Shown here: one piece after another, positions 1 through 8,947 of the stretch
How the letters are laid out: the number at the start of each line of letters is the position of its first letter
Numbering within the stretch: position 1 is the stretch's first letter
DNA from: FCB group bacterium
GTDB taxonomy: Bacteria > Fidelibacterota > Marinisomatia > SCGC-AAA003-L08 > JACNLC01
Length of the DNA stretch: 37,259 nucleotides
Assembly: GCA_013152375.1 (NCBI GenBank)
Contig: JAADGM010000148.1
Span: 11,787 to 49,045, forward strand
Reading direction: 5' to 3'
Program-made: the position numbers and the translations under genes
Notes under the pieces: model-generated
What the model was told of the DNA's origin: nothing
Databases searched by the model: none
The model's input: only the letters and a program-made list of their open reading frames with translations

Positions 1-471
1 ATGGCTGGCGTCATAAATATCCAGGTAATGTCCATCCGGAGTTGAAAAGAGAGACCTAAAAGTCGTATCCGCATCCACCCAGTTGTAATAATTGCCAATC
101 CAGCGGGTAAAGTCCCAATGCTCGTCGGCATATCTTTCAAATTCTACATTTTTATCTGAGCCTTTTTTGTTATTGCTGGCCCACAATATCCAGGAAACAA
201 CCTCTACACCTGCAAATACGGCAGCCCTTTTCCAGTCTCCGGTGTAGTACTCACCCAGCCCGGGGACAATCCCGGAGTAGATCATGGCTCTGCCGGGGTA
301 CCTGTAATCTGAACCTCTGAGATTGGCGTGAGCTGTTGTATCAACTGCTGTGTCAACCGTATCCTGCAGTCCGTAAAAAAATGCGAGTTGTTCACTGTTG
401 TCAGGGATCCCGGCAAAAACAAACCCTCCGATCAGAACACTGGCTGCAATTATGAGAAATCTATAAGACAT
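1..471 (-). CDS. DUF5683-like membrane-associated protein, N-terminal part (runs off window start)
   Basis: An open frame of 157 codons reads from an ATG at 471 to the first base of the window without a stop, so the C-terminus is missing. It begins with a signal peptide or anchor (MSYRFLIIAASVLIGGFVFA). After about 35 polar residues come YSGIVPGLGEYYTGDWKRA and a hydrophobic stretch ending in WILW. The PG.G..Y.G...+A pattern followed by a membrane segment is typical of DUF5683-type proteins common in Bacteroidetes and relatives; their function is unknown. It lies 88 nt downstream of the HExxH/TolB-propeller gene on the same strand and may close the PorV-M6 operon. A perfect TTGACA lies at 540-545 on the minus strand but has no good -10 partner, so I do not call a promoter. 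The family call is moderate; the coding call is strong. Confidence 0.75.
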   Translation of the reverse strand, partial: MSYRFLIIAASVLIGGFVFAGIPDNSEQLAFFYGLQDTVDTAVDTTAHANLRGSDYRYPGRAMIYSGIVPGLGEYYTGDWKRAAVFAGVEVVSWILWASNNKKGSDKNVEFERYADEHWDFTRWIGNYYNWVDADTTFRSLFSTPDGHYLDIYDASH

Positions 472-559
472 ATAATTACCTTCGATTTTGCATATTCATT
501 CAATCATTTCAGTTCACCAACAGGGATGTAAAATTACGCTGTCAACATTTTTACACACA

Positions 560-3538
560 TTAAAAATCAAATAACAGCTTGAAATAATGCTTCCCTCTCT
601 TGTCAGCGTCCCCGATGGGGACATGATATTCATAAGTAAAAGCCGTTGGATAAGCAAAAAACGAATATCCACTCAGCCGCAATTCCACTCCTGTGGAGAT
701 TTTATAGTTCCTGTTTTTTATCCATTCCTGCAAATTACCGTAAAACCCGCCCCCGGCCTGGGCGATCCATCCCAGGGTGAGATTCTGAAAATTCACATGA
801 CCAATGGGGATACTCCGTTCCATAAATACCGGTACTCGGATCGCCGCTGTTGTAATCAGCAAAGAGGTGCCGGTAAGAGTGGAATCATAAAAGGTGTATC
901 CTTTCATGCCAATCATACCACCGCCGTAGAACTGAAAAAAATCATTAATATCATGATTACTCAGCCATGCAAGGCGGGTCTCCAGAGTGCTGACAATTTT
1001 ATGTGAATGGTTCAGGGTCCAGTTTTTATCCGCCTGTACTTCAATTCTGGCAGTATTGTTGGGTTTGAACTCCGGCTGATAGGTGCTGTATTCCTCGTTG
1101 AAACCGAAACCATCCATGAAGTTATTCCATTCGTAGGCCGTGACGGTATTTATCTGAAAGCCGTTTGAAGGAAGCATATTCCCTGCAAATTCGGCTTTTC
1201 GCTGCTTCAGATTCCAGCGCAATGACAACCGGTGACCCCGGTAATAGTCGAAGGATAACCCACCCTGTCCGATGACCGTATTATCCGACTCTCTGATAAC
1301 CTGGTTTATGATCTCACGGTAATTGGTATAGGTGTACTGCAGCCAGAATTTGTTCAGGCCGATTGGAAATCTCGCACCGATATCCGCCGAGAAAAACTGA
1401 ATTGTCAGATCACTTTCCACAGGATAATAGCCGTTATACATCAGGTTCTGGTGGATATTACGTGAAATCCAGTAAATGTTGGTGAAAAAAGTCGGCCGGT
1501 ATTTGCGAAACTCGAACAGCAGAAACAGGTCTTTATCACCCAGTGTATTCAGAGAAGCGCCTCCAAAAACGGATAATTTATCCAGAACATCATTGGCATA
1601 GGCATAAAATCCCGGCTTTACGGTATTGTAATCCACCATCAGACGAGGCAGAAAAAACGGTTTGGACATAGTATCTGTATAAGGTCTGGCCTCTGCAGTT
1701 GACCCGTTATCGATGAGTTCGCTGGAGGGGTTTGACTGATAGTATTCCGGACCATAGCCTACTTCGTCCTCCGGCAGGAAAATCATGGTATCAAGCAGGG
1801 CAATTGTATAGCGGCTGTTTTCATACAAACTGTAGAGGATTTTCCCATCGGCCGAGACATCAGGCATAAAAGCCCCCCCGACAACGTTTGTAATATACCC
1901 TTCTCCCCGATCCGTGCTGGCGTAAAGATTGAAAATTCCCGATTTGTCCCGCGCTGCCAGGCTTAGGCCGTATTTTTCCAGCGGATCCCTGGTATCCCAC
2001 TCTTCATTGGAGAGAAGGGTCAGCTTTCCGGAACTGTCCGCTTCGTACAGAGACCTGCCCTGATCGTAAACTGCATCCACCAGCAGCCTGCCGCTGTTCC
2101 AACTCAGTGAAAACATCTGTAATCCGTTGGACTGATGTGTCAGTGGTCTAAAGTCAATCGAGTCGGCATCGCTGATCATCACATTGGAAGTCCCGTCATA
2201 AGTTGTGATTGCTGCAAGCTTGTTTTCAGCCGGGTTGTAAACCGGAGATGTAAGACGCATATCATGGGTGAGGCGTTCTTCATCTTCATCTTGCAGAGCG
2301 TAGCGGTATAGGTCGAAATACCGGGACCCGTTTTTATTCGGTTTACCCCTTTTGGTGTAAACCAGCGTGGAATCATTCACCCAGGCAGGCGCCGTCTGGA
2401 CGCCGCTCATTATCTTCTGAGTGGAAGAATCGGAAAAATCGAAAATATACAGATCCGTCTGGCCAAAATAATCATTATCCCGGTTTGAGAGATAAGCAAA
2501 TCTTTTTCCGTCGGGCGCCCAGACCGGGTGGATGTTGGTTGTGCCTTCCGACTCGAGGATCGTTCCTTTTACCTCATGGGCAGTCACCGAGGAAAGTTCT
2601 CTTTTGTACTTACCGTACATTTGCTCCACCCAATCCGCATGCAACAGCAGTCCGTCGATCCCGGTCGCATCTTTAAGGGCCTTACGGATGGAATAATTAT
2701 AGGGTTTCCTGAGAGATTCTGAAATCCTCCGGAGGACATCTTCTCCAAACCTGTTCACCAGATACTCAACAAAGGCAAAGCCATGGTCATAGGTGCATTC
2801 ATTCCCAAATCCCCGTTTCCCGAAAGTGTTCATGTCTGCCAGGCTGAATACTTTATTATGCACGGACTTATCCCGGAGGATCATATCCCTGTGAGAATCC
2901 CAGAAATCAAACTTAGCCTCTTTAAACATATGCTGAGCAGTTCCCTCGGCAAGCCACGGCGGGACGGCAGTACCGGGCAGAGGATAAGAAATGATACTGT
3001 TGGGAAAACCATAAAGAACATCCTGTCGTTTTTCTTTCTCATAGCCCATATACTGAAGATAGACACCAGGAACATGACGAGGGAATTTCATGGCCGACCC
3101 GATCTGTACGATATGCGTAAATTCATGGGTGATAACATTTTGCATCCAGCGGTGTGAGCCCCGCAGATCAAAATCAAGCGGCAGGGCCCAGATGACGATT
3201 TTATTGTCATAGTAGTAGGCTGCCCCGTTTGAATAATCGTCGGTATCCTGGATTATCAGATGCGTTTTTGAATCGGGCTCAAACTGATAAATTGAGGTTA
3301 TCGGGTCGTAAACCTTTTCTGCAACAATGGCCGCTTCACGAGCACTGCGCTCGGTACCCTGGTGATAATGCAGAATAAAATGCTCCGTCTCAAAAGTTTG
3401 CCAGTTCAGCTCTGGATGGTTATACCAACCCTGTGACCTAGCCAGAACCGGTAATAAAATCAAAACCAGCAGAAAGAACCTGTTAAGGCGGATAAAGCTG
3501 CAGGATGGGACGGATCGATAAATTTTCTTCACCTGCAA
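560..3538 (-). CDS. Secreted HExxH metalloprotease / TolB-like beta-propeller / outer-membrane barrel protein
   Basis: 992 residues. A basic N-terminus and hydrophobic segment (residues 21-36) form a signal peptide. A gluzincin-type site follows: HEFTH at 138-142 and WLAEGT with Glu197 as the likely third zinc ligand, so the protease part looks intact. Residues about 325-620 carry WD40/TolB-type blades (phrases such as HPVWAPDGKRFAYLSN). Residues about 690-992 alternate like a beta-barrel and end in Phe (KLLFDF), as BAM-inserted outer-membrane proteins do. Such proteins are often annotated as Tol biopolymer transport or surface-antigen-like proteins in the FCB group. It begins 6 nt after the M6-like gene and is surely co-transcribed with it. 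Substrate and role are unknown; exposure at the outer membrane is inferred from the barrel. Confidence 0.8.
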   Translation of the reverse strand: MQVKKIYRSVPSCSFIRLNRFFLLVLILLPVLARSQGWYNHPELNWQTFETEHFILHYHQGTERSAREAAIVAEKVYDPITSIYQFEPDSKTHLIIQDTDDYSNGAAYYYDNKIVIWALPLDFDLRGSHRWMQNVITHEFTHIVQIGSAMKFPRHVPGVYLQYMGYEKEKRQDVLYGFPNSIISYPLPGTAVPPWLAEGTAQHMFKEAKFDFWDSHRDMILRDKSVHNKVFSLADMNTFGKRGFGNECTYDHGFAFVEYLVNRFGEDVLRRISESLRKPYNYSIRKALKDATGIDGLLLHADWVEQMYGKYKRELSSVTAHEVKGTILESEGTTNIHPVWAPDGKRFAYLSNRDNDYFGQTDLYIFDFSDSSTQKIMSGVQTAPAWVNDSTLVYTKRGKPNKNGSRYFDLYRYALQDEDEERLTHDMRLTSPVYNPAENKLAAITTYDGTSNVMISDADSIDFRPLTHQSNGLQMFSLSWNSGRLLVDAVYDQGRSLYEADSSGKLTLLSNEEWDTRDPLEKYGLSLAARDKSGIFNLYASTDRGEGYITNVVGGAFMPDVSADGKILYSLYENSRYTIALLDTMIFLPEDEVGYGPEYYQSNPSSELIDNGSTAEARPYTDTMSKPFFLPRLMVDYNTVKPGFYAYANDVLDKLSVFGGASLNTLGDKDLFLLFEFRKYRPTFFTNIYWISRNIHQNLMYNGYYPVESDLTIQFFSADIGARFPIGLNKFWLQYTYTNYREIINQVIRESDNTVIGQGGLSFDYYRGHRLSLRWNLKQRKAEFAGNMLPSNGFQINTVTAYEWNNFMDGFGFNEEYSTYQPEFKPNNTARIEVQADKNWTLNHSHKIVSTLETRLAWLSNHDINDFFQFYGGGMIGMKGYTFYDSTLTGTSLLITTAAIRVPVFMERSIPIGHVNFQNLTLGWIAQAGGGFYGNLQEWIKNRNYKISTGVELRLSGYSFFAYPTAFTYEYHVPIGDADKRGKHYFKLLFDF

Positions 3539-3544
3539 AGCTGA

Positions 3545-6187
3545 TTAATGGATTATCGCTACTTTTACAAGTTTGGACTCTCCACGATCCGGCCGGACCT
3601 CTGCCAGATAGACCCCTGCCTCCAGCGCCTGAACATTCCACCGGATCTCGTTATACTCGTTCTGAGTAATATTGGTATTTTTCAACTCGGCGATTTTGAA
3701 TCCCGCTGCATCATAGATCAGAATATCAACTCTTTGAACATCCGATCCGGTAAAAAACCGGAAAACCGTCGTCAGGCCTGTAACCGGGTTGGGATAGTTA
3801 TAGGTCCGCTTAGGGTCTATCCCTGAAATTTGGGCGGAATTGTTAACGTGTTCCCCTAAAACGATTGCCGAGTTTGAGGAGTTTCCGTGATATTCCAGCC
3901 AGTAACAACGGGGGAAATTCAGGGGAAAGAGCAACAGCCTGGTGCCATCGATCAGAGCAGTGTATTGGCCGTCCCAGAAGGGGACCAGTCTCAACTCGGC
4001 ATTTTTATCCACGGATGCGATTGATCTGACAATCGTTCCCGTATGGTCAATGATCACTAACTGATTATCTTCTCTGCAGATGATCTCCGGGTGCTCGTCT
4101 CCCTGGATATCAGCGATCAATGGAGTCCCCATGAAAGAGCCGTACAGCGGGAACCCGTCAACGAAAGTATTGTTGCCATTCATTACATATAAATCGCCGC
4201 TTTGAAAATAGGCAATTTCATCGAGACCATCCCCGTCCACATCTCCCAGGGCTTGTGCAGGTCCACCTGCAAAAACGATCTCATTCAAAGAATTTATCAT
4301 CCCCCTGGGAACGATGACACCATTCGGGGAGAGAGTTTCGTCAATTCGTTCACAGTCATCATCCAGCCAAATGGTTTCAACCTGTTCGGCTGCAACGATG
4401 ATCGTATCGCCACAGGCAGGGTTCGACAATACCCTGATCAGTTCATTGTCCGTGATCATTGAATCAAGGGTCGTGGCACTCTTTCCGAATAATTGCCCTT
4501 CTTTCAGATAGTAGATGGTGGCGGTTGAGTCATCATCGGAATAGCCAGAACCCACCACCGTTATATTTCCGCTCCCCAATTCAACGATGGGGATATCACC
4601 CGATCGGTTAAATCGAAAATGGACATCATCTCCGGCAGAACCGATATCATCCAGACTGATCAGAGATTCGGCTCCTGCATGAGAACGCGTATTGGGATTT
4701 GTCAGGTTTGCAAACCGCAGCAGTCTGTTCGGGTTCTCAATTTCTTCGGCGGGATTTGCAAAAAAATAAGCCTCATTATTGGCATACCACATATCCCACG
4801 ACCAACCGCTTGACGGGTCCGCAAACAGAGCTGTTGTTGGGAACCCTATATCGACGGCCCCGTCAGCCTCTTCCAGTTGAATGGCCCGATTCAACCTGTC
4901 ATTGTTAATCCCGAAAAAGAGACTGTCCGGGTCTGGCTCAGTGATATGCCAGATCAGAAGCCCGGAACCGGGATAGCCGTAATCGTATGAGTCAAAGCCC
5001 AGAATGACCTGTGTTTCAGGATCCACAAAGACCCTTGAATCACCCAGAACATCCAGCAAAACATCAAAATAATGTCCGGGGACATCATTTGAGATCTGGT
5101 AGGCATCGGAGTAGCGGTAATCGTCGATATTCATGTCGGCATCGATGAAATTATTTCTGTTTTCAATGAGAAAATATTCGGAATCGGCAATATCAATCCT
5201 GAAAACCAGTTGAGTGGTGACATCAATGTCAGCAGGCTCCGGCACTCTCACCGGTACCGCCCAGTCTTTCAGCGTACGAGACCAGGCAGTGGGAAGCGCA
5301 GGAATTACCCCCCTCCCATTGTTAGACCCCTGGTCCATCAGGCCGAAAACGCCCACGCCGGAATCACCCTGCCGTACTCCCGGGGGGCCATCTTCCGTCA
5401 CGAACAAAGGCGGCAGCCCGAGAGCATAGCCCATAAGAAAGGCAAAGGTTCCGGTCATGCCCAGCTGATAGTCACAATAATCGGACTGACCGGCAAAAAT
5501 TTCTTCGATCACATCGTAATAGATATGGTTTTGTGTTTCAGGCAGCAGAATTCCCCTGTTAACTTCATAGCCGTTGATGAACAAAGGCGGCTGTTCCGCA
5601 AGCATTTCAGGGTCGATATAAGCACTGGAAAGATCAAGGGGTGTGGGATCCAGAAAGGGCATAGTAAAATCCTGACCGATACCGGCATGAAAAATGACAA
5701 TTAGGGAATTTTCGCTATAGAGCGGTTCAATCTCATCCCGTGCGAGTTCCACACTTTCCGCAAAAAGTCTTCCGAGAGCAGTATCTGACTGCGCATATTC
5801 TGCCATATGGCCATTCACCTGATAGATCCCGGGAACCATGGAACTGGTGAAAGAAAGAGCTCCGTCCGAAACCATCTCATAATAGTTTGCCACGGCTGTC
5901 AGCTGATCGGAGAAATAAGCGGTATTGTGGGGTGGCGGATCTACAAAAAATCCATCGCATCTGCTCTGATAATCTGTATCACTTCCAGTAAGGAAATGTC
6001 CGTTGCCGGTTGTGAGAATGCTGTCGGGATCGTCGGATTCATCCTGGAATTCCACCATGAGTCCGATTAAGTGAGCGGGTTCCGGGCTGGACAGGACAGT
6101 CGAGGATTTCAACCTGGGCAGGTAATGCTGAGTCTCAGCTGCCTGGATCAGGGTAAAAACCAGAATTAGGGAAAAATATTTCTTCAA
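3545..6187 (-). CDS. M6-like pseudopeptidase with type IX secretion C-terminal sorting domain
   Basis: 880 residues with a signal peptide (residues 1-17). Residues about 35-310 follow the layout of the M6 metalloprotease family: a DYQ...FF motif near 73-81, FSDQL at 92-96, and later a region that normally reads HE(F)GHALGLPDL followed by a GLMD Met-turn. Here that region reads GTFAFLMGYALGLPPLF, so the positions of the HExxH motif (250-254) are F, L, M, G, Y: both zinc-binding His and the catalytic Glu are missing. GLMDQGSNNG is kept. An FG-GAP/propeller-like part with GDVDGDGLDEIAYF lies near residues 660-720. The last ~85 residues (YNYPNPVTGLTTVFRF, IYDAAGFKIAEL, LEAGVYLAEVRPD) form a type A T9SS sorting domain. 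The gene is 9 nt after a PorV-like gene, which fits an exported, surface-anchored protein. It is probably non-catalytic and adhesive or structural. Confidence 0.8.
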   Translation of the reverse strand: MKKYFSLILVFTLIQAAETQHYLPRLKSSTVLSSPEPAHLIGLMVEFQDESDDPDSILTTGNGHFLTGSDTDYQSRCDGFFVDPPPHNTAYFSDQLTAVANYYEMVSDGALSFTSSMVPGIYQVNGHMAEYAQSDTALGRLFAESVELARDEIEPLYSENSLIVIFHAGIGQDFTMPFLDPTPLDLSSAYIDPEMLAEQPPLFINGYEVNRGILLPETQNHIYYDVIEEIFAGQSDYCDYQLGMTGTFAFLMGYALGLPPLFVTEDGPPGVRQGDSGVGVFGLMDQGSNNGRGVIPALPTAWSRTLKDWAVPVRVPEPADIDVTTQLVFRIDIADSEYFLIENRNNFIDADMNIDDYRYSDAYQISNDVPGHYFDVLLDVLGDSRVFVDPETQVILGFDSYDYGYPGSGLLIWHITEPDPDSLFFGINNDRLNRAIQLEEADGAVDIGFPTTALFADPSSGWSWDMWYANNEAYFFANPAEEIENPNRLLRFANLTNPNTRSHAGAESLISLDDIGSAGDDVHFRFNRSGDIPIVELGSGNITVVGSGYSDDDSTATIYYLKEGQLFGKSATTLDSMITDNELIRVLSNPACGDTIIVAAEQVETIWLDDDCERIDETLSPNGVIVPRGMINSLNEIVFAGGPAQALGDVDGDGLDEIAYFQSGDLYVMNGNNTFVDGFPLYGSFMGTPLIADIQGDEHPEIICREDNQLVIIDHTGTIVRSIASVDKNAELRLVPFWDGQYTALIDGTRLLLFPLNFPRCYWLEYHGNSSNSAIVLGEHVNNSAQISGIDPKRTYNYPNPVTGLTTVFRFFTGSDVQRVDILIYDAAGFKIAELKNTNITQNEYNEIRWNVQALEAGVYLAEVRPDRGESKLVKVAIIH

Positions 6188-6196
6188 AGAGAAAAA

Positions 6197-7528
6197 TTAG
6201 AATAGCATGTTCAGAGAAAAATACATCGTATTAGCTCTCGGATGTCCCTTATCCCCTGCCGTATAGCCGAAATCAAATCCATACTTCTCGAATCGAATAC
6301 CGGCACCGAAAGTGGGAACGGTTATTTTACCCTCCTGGTCATAGATATATCCTCCCCGAAGGGCAAAATACGTGGTGTACCAGTATTCGATACCAAAGTT
6401 GTAAACCATTTCTTTGAATTCTGTGCTGAAAGAGCGATCCTTTCCTGTGCCCTTCTCAACTTCACCCTCGTCATTATAAATGCCTGTATCATCCTGGTAC
6501 AGTTCACAGAGAGGGCAATCATCCCCGTTGATGTTGGAGTCGCTGCCCTGATAGATTTCACCGTTTCCATCAAGGTCGTTCCACTGATAACCTCCAATTT
6601 TTCGATCTGAATTCTTATCGAGATCCCCGCCAAAATACCAATCATCCAGCCAGGAAGTTATAAGCGCCTTAAATACTTTGTCGGTGTGAGCTATTTCCAG
6701 ATCCCCCTTTTTATTGTACCCCTGACCCGGGGATTCGTGGCCTTTGCTGTCCCATCCGCCAACCAGTCCGTCACCGTCCCAATCCATGCTGGGATATGAA
6801 GCAACGAGCAATTTATTGGCATCAAAGAGGAAATTCACTTTGTTAAAACCGTCATTGAAAAGTTCGACGTCGATGCCAATGCGCATATTAGTGGGGGCAG
6901 GATCTGCCTGGTCTGCATCGATAAATGAAATTTTAGGACCGATATTGGTGATGGAAGCCCCAAAGTTTATTTTTTTCATTTTCAGCAAATATCCAATATC
7001 GAAGGCAAAATCGGTCGATTTACCGCTGCCGCTTTCAGCACCGGTCGTAACGCTAATTAGATTTTGATGAAAAATTTTAGCACTGACGCCTATGGAGGAT
7101 CGCGGGGTGATTTTAGTGCCGAAACTGCCGGTAAAGGCCCACATATTACTGCGGAATTTATCCAGTAAATTCCCATTTTCATCCGTCCGGATCTGTTCGC
7201 CAAGATTCAAAAATACAAAGTGCCCTCCAAAAGTACCCAGATTTTCTACATGCTGCTGATAGGCTGCGAACTCATAGTAAAGATCACTCGCTAGATTGGG
7301 CAGCCAGTTTACATGCATCAGAGCAATCTCTCGGCCGGTTTGAAAGGCCAATCCCGAAGGGTTAAAAAAGGTCGCATAGGCATCATCTGCCTTTGCCACC
7401 TGGGCCTCTCCCATAGATGCCGGGCCCGCTCCCGGGACAATGAGGAGAAAGATCGCACCTGCTTCACCAACTGCCTGCAAATTAGCCCCTAACAGGACGA
7501 TAACTAAAACTCTTAAAATCCATTTCAT
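6197..7528 (-). CDS. PorV/PorQ-family outer-membrane beta-barrel protein
   Basis: The open frame extends to 7564, but the ATG at 7528 is chosen because GGAGG lies 10 nt upstream and the resulting protein starts with a normal signal peptide (MKWILRVLVIVLLGANLQA). 443 residues. The N-terminal part (GAIFLLIVPGAGPASMGEAQVA, ADDAYATFFNPSGLA) is the hallmark of the PorV/PorQ barrel family, which in T9SS bacteria shuttles sorting-domain cargo to the cell surface. The middle (about residues 240-355) carries an Asp/Asn-rich insertion with EF-hand-like loops (DWDGDGLVGGWD, NDLDGNGEIYQGSD) and a CPLC pair; this is unusual for a plain barrel. The C-terminus ends in Phe (SLNMLF). It is first gene of the group with the T9SS-tagged M6-like protein, so it may be its dedicated partner; that is inference. 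Confidence 0.8.
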   Translation of the reverse strand: MKWILRVLVIVLLGANLQAVGEAGAIFLLIVPGAGPASMGEAQVAKADDAYATFFNPSGLAFQTGREIALMHVNWLPNLASDLYYEFAAYQQHVENLGTFGGHFVFLNLGEQIRTDENGNLLDKFRSNMWAFTGSFGTKITPRSSIGVSAKIFHQNLISVTTGAESGSGKSTDFAFDIGYLLKMKKINFGASITNIGPKISFIDADQADPAPTNMRIGIDVELFNDGFNKVNFLFDANKLLVASYPSMDWDGDGLVGGWDSKGHESPGQGYNKKGDLEIAHTDKVFKALITSWLDDWYFGGDLDKNSDRKIGGYQWNDLDGNGEIYQGSDSNINGDDCPLCELYQDDTGIYNDEGEVEKGTGKDRSFSTEFKEMVYNFGIEYWYTTYFALRGGYIYDQEGKITVPTFGAGIRFEKYGFDFGYTAGDKGHPRANTMYFSLNMLF

Positions 7529-7554
7529 TGAAACTATACCTCCAAAAAACGAAA

Positions 7555-7586
7555 AACCGAGCAAGACCCATGAGCTGTACTCGGTT
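7555..7586 (-). terminator. Terminator-like hairpin with T-run just before the porV-like ribosome site
   Basis: On the minus strand AACCGAG (7586-7580) and CTCGGTT (7561-7555) pair around an 18-nt loop and are followed at once by TTTTCGTTTTTT, then by the GGAGG of the PorV-like gene. The shape is that of an intrinsic terminator. It could end the mla transcript or act as an attenuator inside the PorV leader; the weak point is the long loop. Confidence 0.5.
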
Positions 7587-7655
7587 TAAATTTGATAAAC
7601 CAGACTGACACACAGGATCCCTGCAAAACAACAAATACTTTGTTCAACAATTTCA

Positions 7656-7671
7656 GATCTCACATGAGATC
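7656..7671. promoter_or_regulatory. Palindrome upstream of the porV-like operon
   Basis: GATCTCA-CA-TGAGATC is an inverted repeat with 7-bp arms and a 2-bp centre, 128 nt upstream of the PorV-like start. It lies in an otherwise AT-rich gap (7529-7774) that holds no other gene-like sequence. The short centre favours a protein-binding site over an RNA hairpin; no binding protein can be named. Confidence 0.35.
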
Positions 7672-7774
7672 CGCAATCCTAGTAGCGAAAGTCTATAAAT
7701 TCTCCATTAAATTAAAGGCGAATATAAAGCAGTTTTATTTTTGCAACCAAATTAAACATGACAACAGAAATGTT

Positions 7775-7954
7775 CTATTCATCAAAATGTTCCGCCTTCT
7801 CCAATAACAGAACCGGTATTCCGTTCCTAACGGGGAAATACAGGCGGCAGCTCCGACAGCTGAAGACGGATTTTTCCTTGTGGTAGTTCAGCGTCCCTTT
7901 GCAGACCGGACAGGCCAGGACCTCTTTCAAATGATCTAAGTTATCAGGTTCCAT
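7775..7954 (-). CDS. Trm112/YcaR-like (UPF0434) zinc-ribbon protein, 59 aa
   Basis: A short frame of 59 residues from ATG at 7954 to TAG at 7775. The sequence contains LKEVLACPVCKGTL, then FSCRSCRLYFPVRNGIPVLL. This is the Trm112p-like/YcaR pattern: a CPxC pair and a CxxC pair forming a zinc ribbon, then the typical YPI.dGIPvLL ending. Length matches the family (about 55-65 aa). Eukaryotic and archaeal Trm112 activates methyltransferases; the bacterial YcaR role is not settled (in E. coli it sits with lipid A and KDO genes). It starts 9 nt after the mlaD stop, so it is the last gene of the mla operon. The ribosome site is weak. The family call rests on the motif alone but is quite specific. 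Confidence 0.85.
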   Translation of the reverse strand: MEPDNLDHLKEVLACPVCKGTLNYHKEKSVFSCRSCRLYFPVRNGIPVLLLEKAEHFDE

Positions 7955-7963
7955 ATTTTCAGA

Positions 7964-8947
7964 TTATTTTTTGGATTTAATATAAGCCTTCAAATATTTC
8001 CCCGGATGCTCCTTAAAGTCATTGACGATCCAGCGCAGATCATAGACCAGGCTGTCCACATTGTTATACACAGAATCATCGTTGAGGAATTTTGGCAGAG
8101 TACCTTTGGTTGAATCCAGTTTAGCAACCGCCAGGTCAATTTTTTCAATCACCGTGCTGAACGATTGAGCACTTTTCGAAAATGAATCTGCTGTGTTCTG
8201 CAGGGATTCGATAGCAGCTGCCAGCCCCTCGGACTTTTCGGTGACTTTGGAAATATCATCCAGAATGGAACCCACTTTGTCCAGGTCTTTTGCCAGATTC
8301 GTCTTGAGTGTATCGGATATTTCCCGGATATTTCGAATAAACTGTTTTATTTCTACTCGCTCGCTGTCCGTTAGTGTCTCACTGAAGTCTTCCACCAGCA
8401 GAGTCATCTTTCCTGTGAGTTCTTCCAGATGATGTATGGTGGCAACGATTTTTTCTTTTTCCGCCTCACCCAGTGTTGCCTTCAAGCGTCTTGCAAAGAC
8501 ACCCAGATCCTGCGTCAGGGGGATTATTCCCGGTGTTATCTCCGATAGATCAACTTCCCGGGTGCCCTGCACCGTATCTCCCGGGCGTATAGAATGTTTG
8601 GTGTTCGTCCCGGGCGTAATGGAAACATATTTTTCGCCGATAAGACCTTCACTTTTAATTTCAATTTTGGAATCCACAGGAATACTCAGCGCAAAAGCAT
8701 TATCAATGGATAATTCGAGGGCAATTTGTTTACCGATGATCTTGGTGCGGGATACCCTGCCGATACGCTTGCCCAGCATACTCACGTTATCCCCCCTGTT
8801 CAATCCCTGCACATTGTCAAGTATTACAGTAAATGTATAGTTCGATTTTGTAAAAGATATATCCTGCAAATACAGCAACCCCAGAACAAAGCCGACAGAT
8901 GCCACTGTGATGATAAGGCCCAGCCAGAATATTTTTGATACTTTCAT
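7964..8947 (-). CDS. mlaD: MlaD-like MCE-domain lipid-transport protein
   Basis: 327 residues. One N-terminal membrane helix (about residues 7-28) anchors it in the inner membrane. The MCE domain follows at about 35-115 (TFTVILDNVQGLNRGDNVSM, GRVSRTKI, GLIGEKYVSITPG). Residues about 150-280 are helical and rich in coiled-coil-like heptads, with the long C-terminal arm usual in MlaD relatives outside Proteobacteria. MCE proteins form rings that carry phospholipids between inner and outer membrane, together with the MlaE permease and MlaF ATPase. The ATG overlaps the mlaF stop by 4 nt (translational coupling). No MlaB or MlaC homologue is visible nearby, which is normal for a minimal MlaEFD set. 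Confidence 0.9.
   Translation of the reverse strand: MKVSKIFWLGLIITVASVGFVLGLLYLQDISFTKSNYTFTVILDNVQGLNRGDNVSMLGKRIGRVSRTKIIGKQIALELSIDNAFALSIPVDSKIEIKSEGLIGEKYVSITPGTNTKHSIRPGDTVQGTREVDLSEITPGIIPLTQDLGVFARRLKATLGEAEKEKIVATIHHLEELTGKMTLLVEDFSETLTDSERVEIKQFIRNIREISDTLKTNLAKDLDKVGSILDDISKVTEKSEGLAAAIESLQNTADSFSKSAQSFSTVIEKIDLAVAKLDSTKGTLPKFLNDDSVYNNVDSLVYDLRWIVNDFKEHPGKYLKAYIKSKK

Noticed and set aside
540-545. TTGACA on the minus strand upstream of the DUF5683-like gene
   Set aside because: No matching -10 box at 16-18 nt, so a promoter is not supported.
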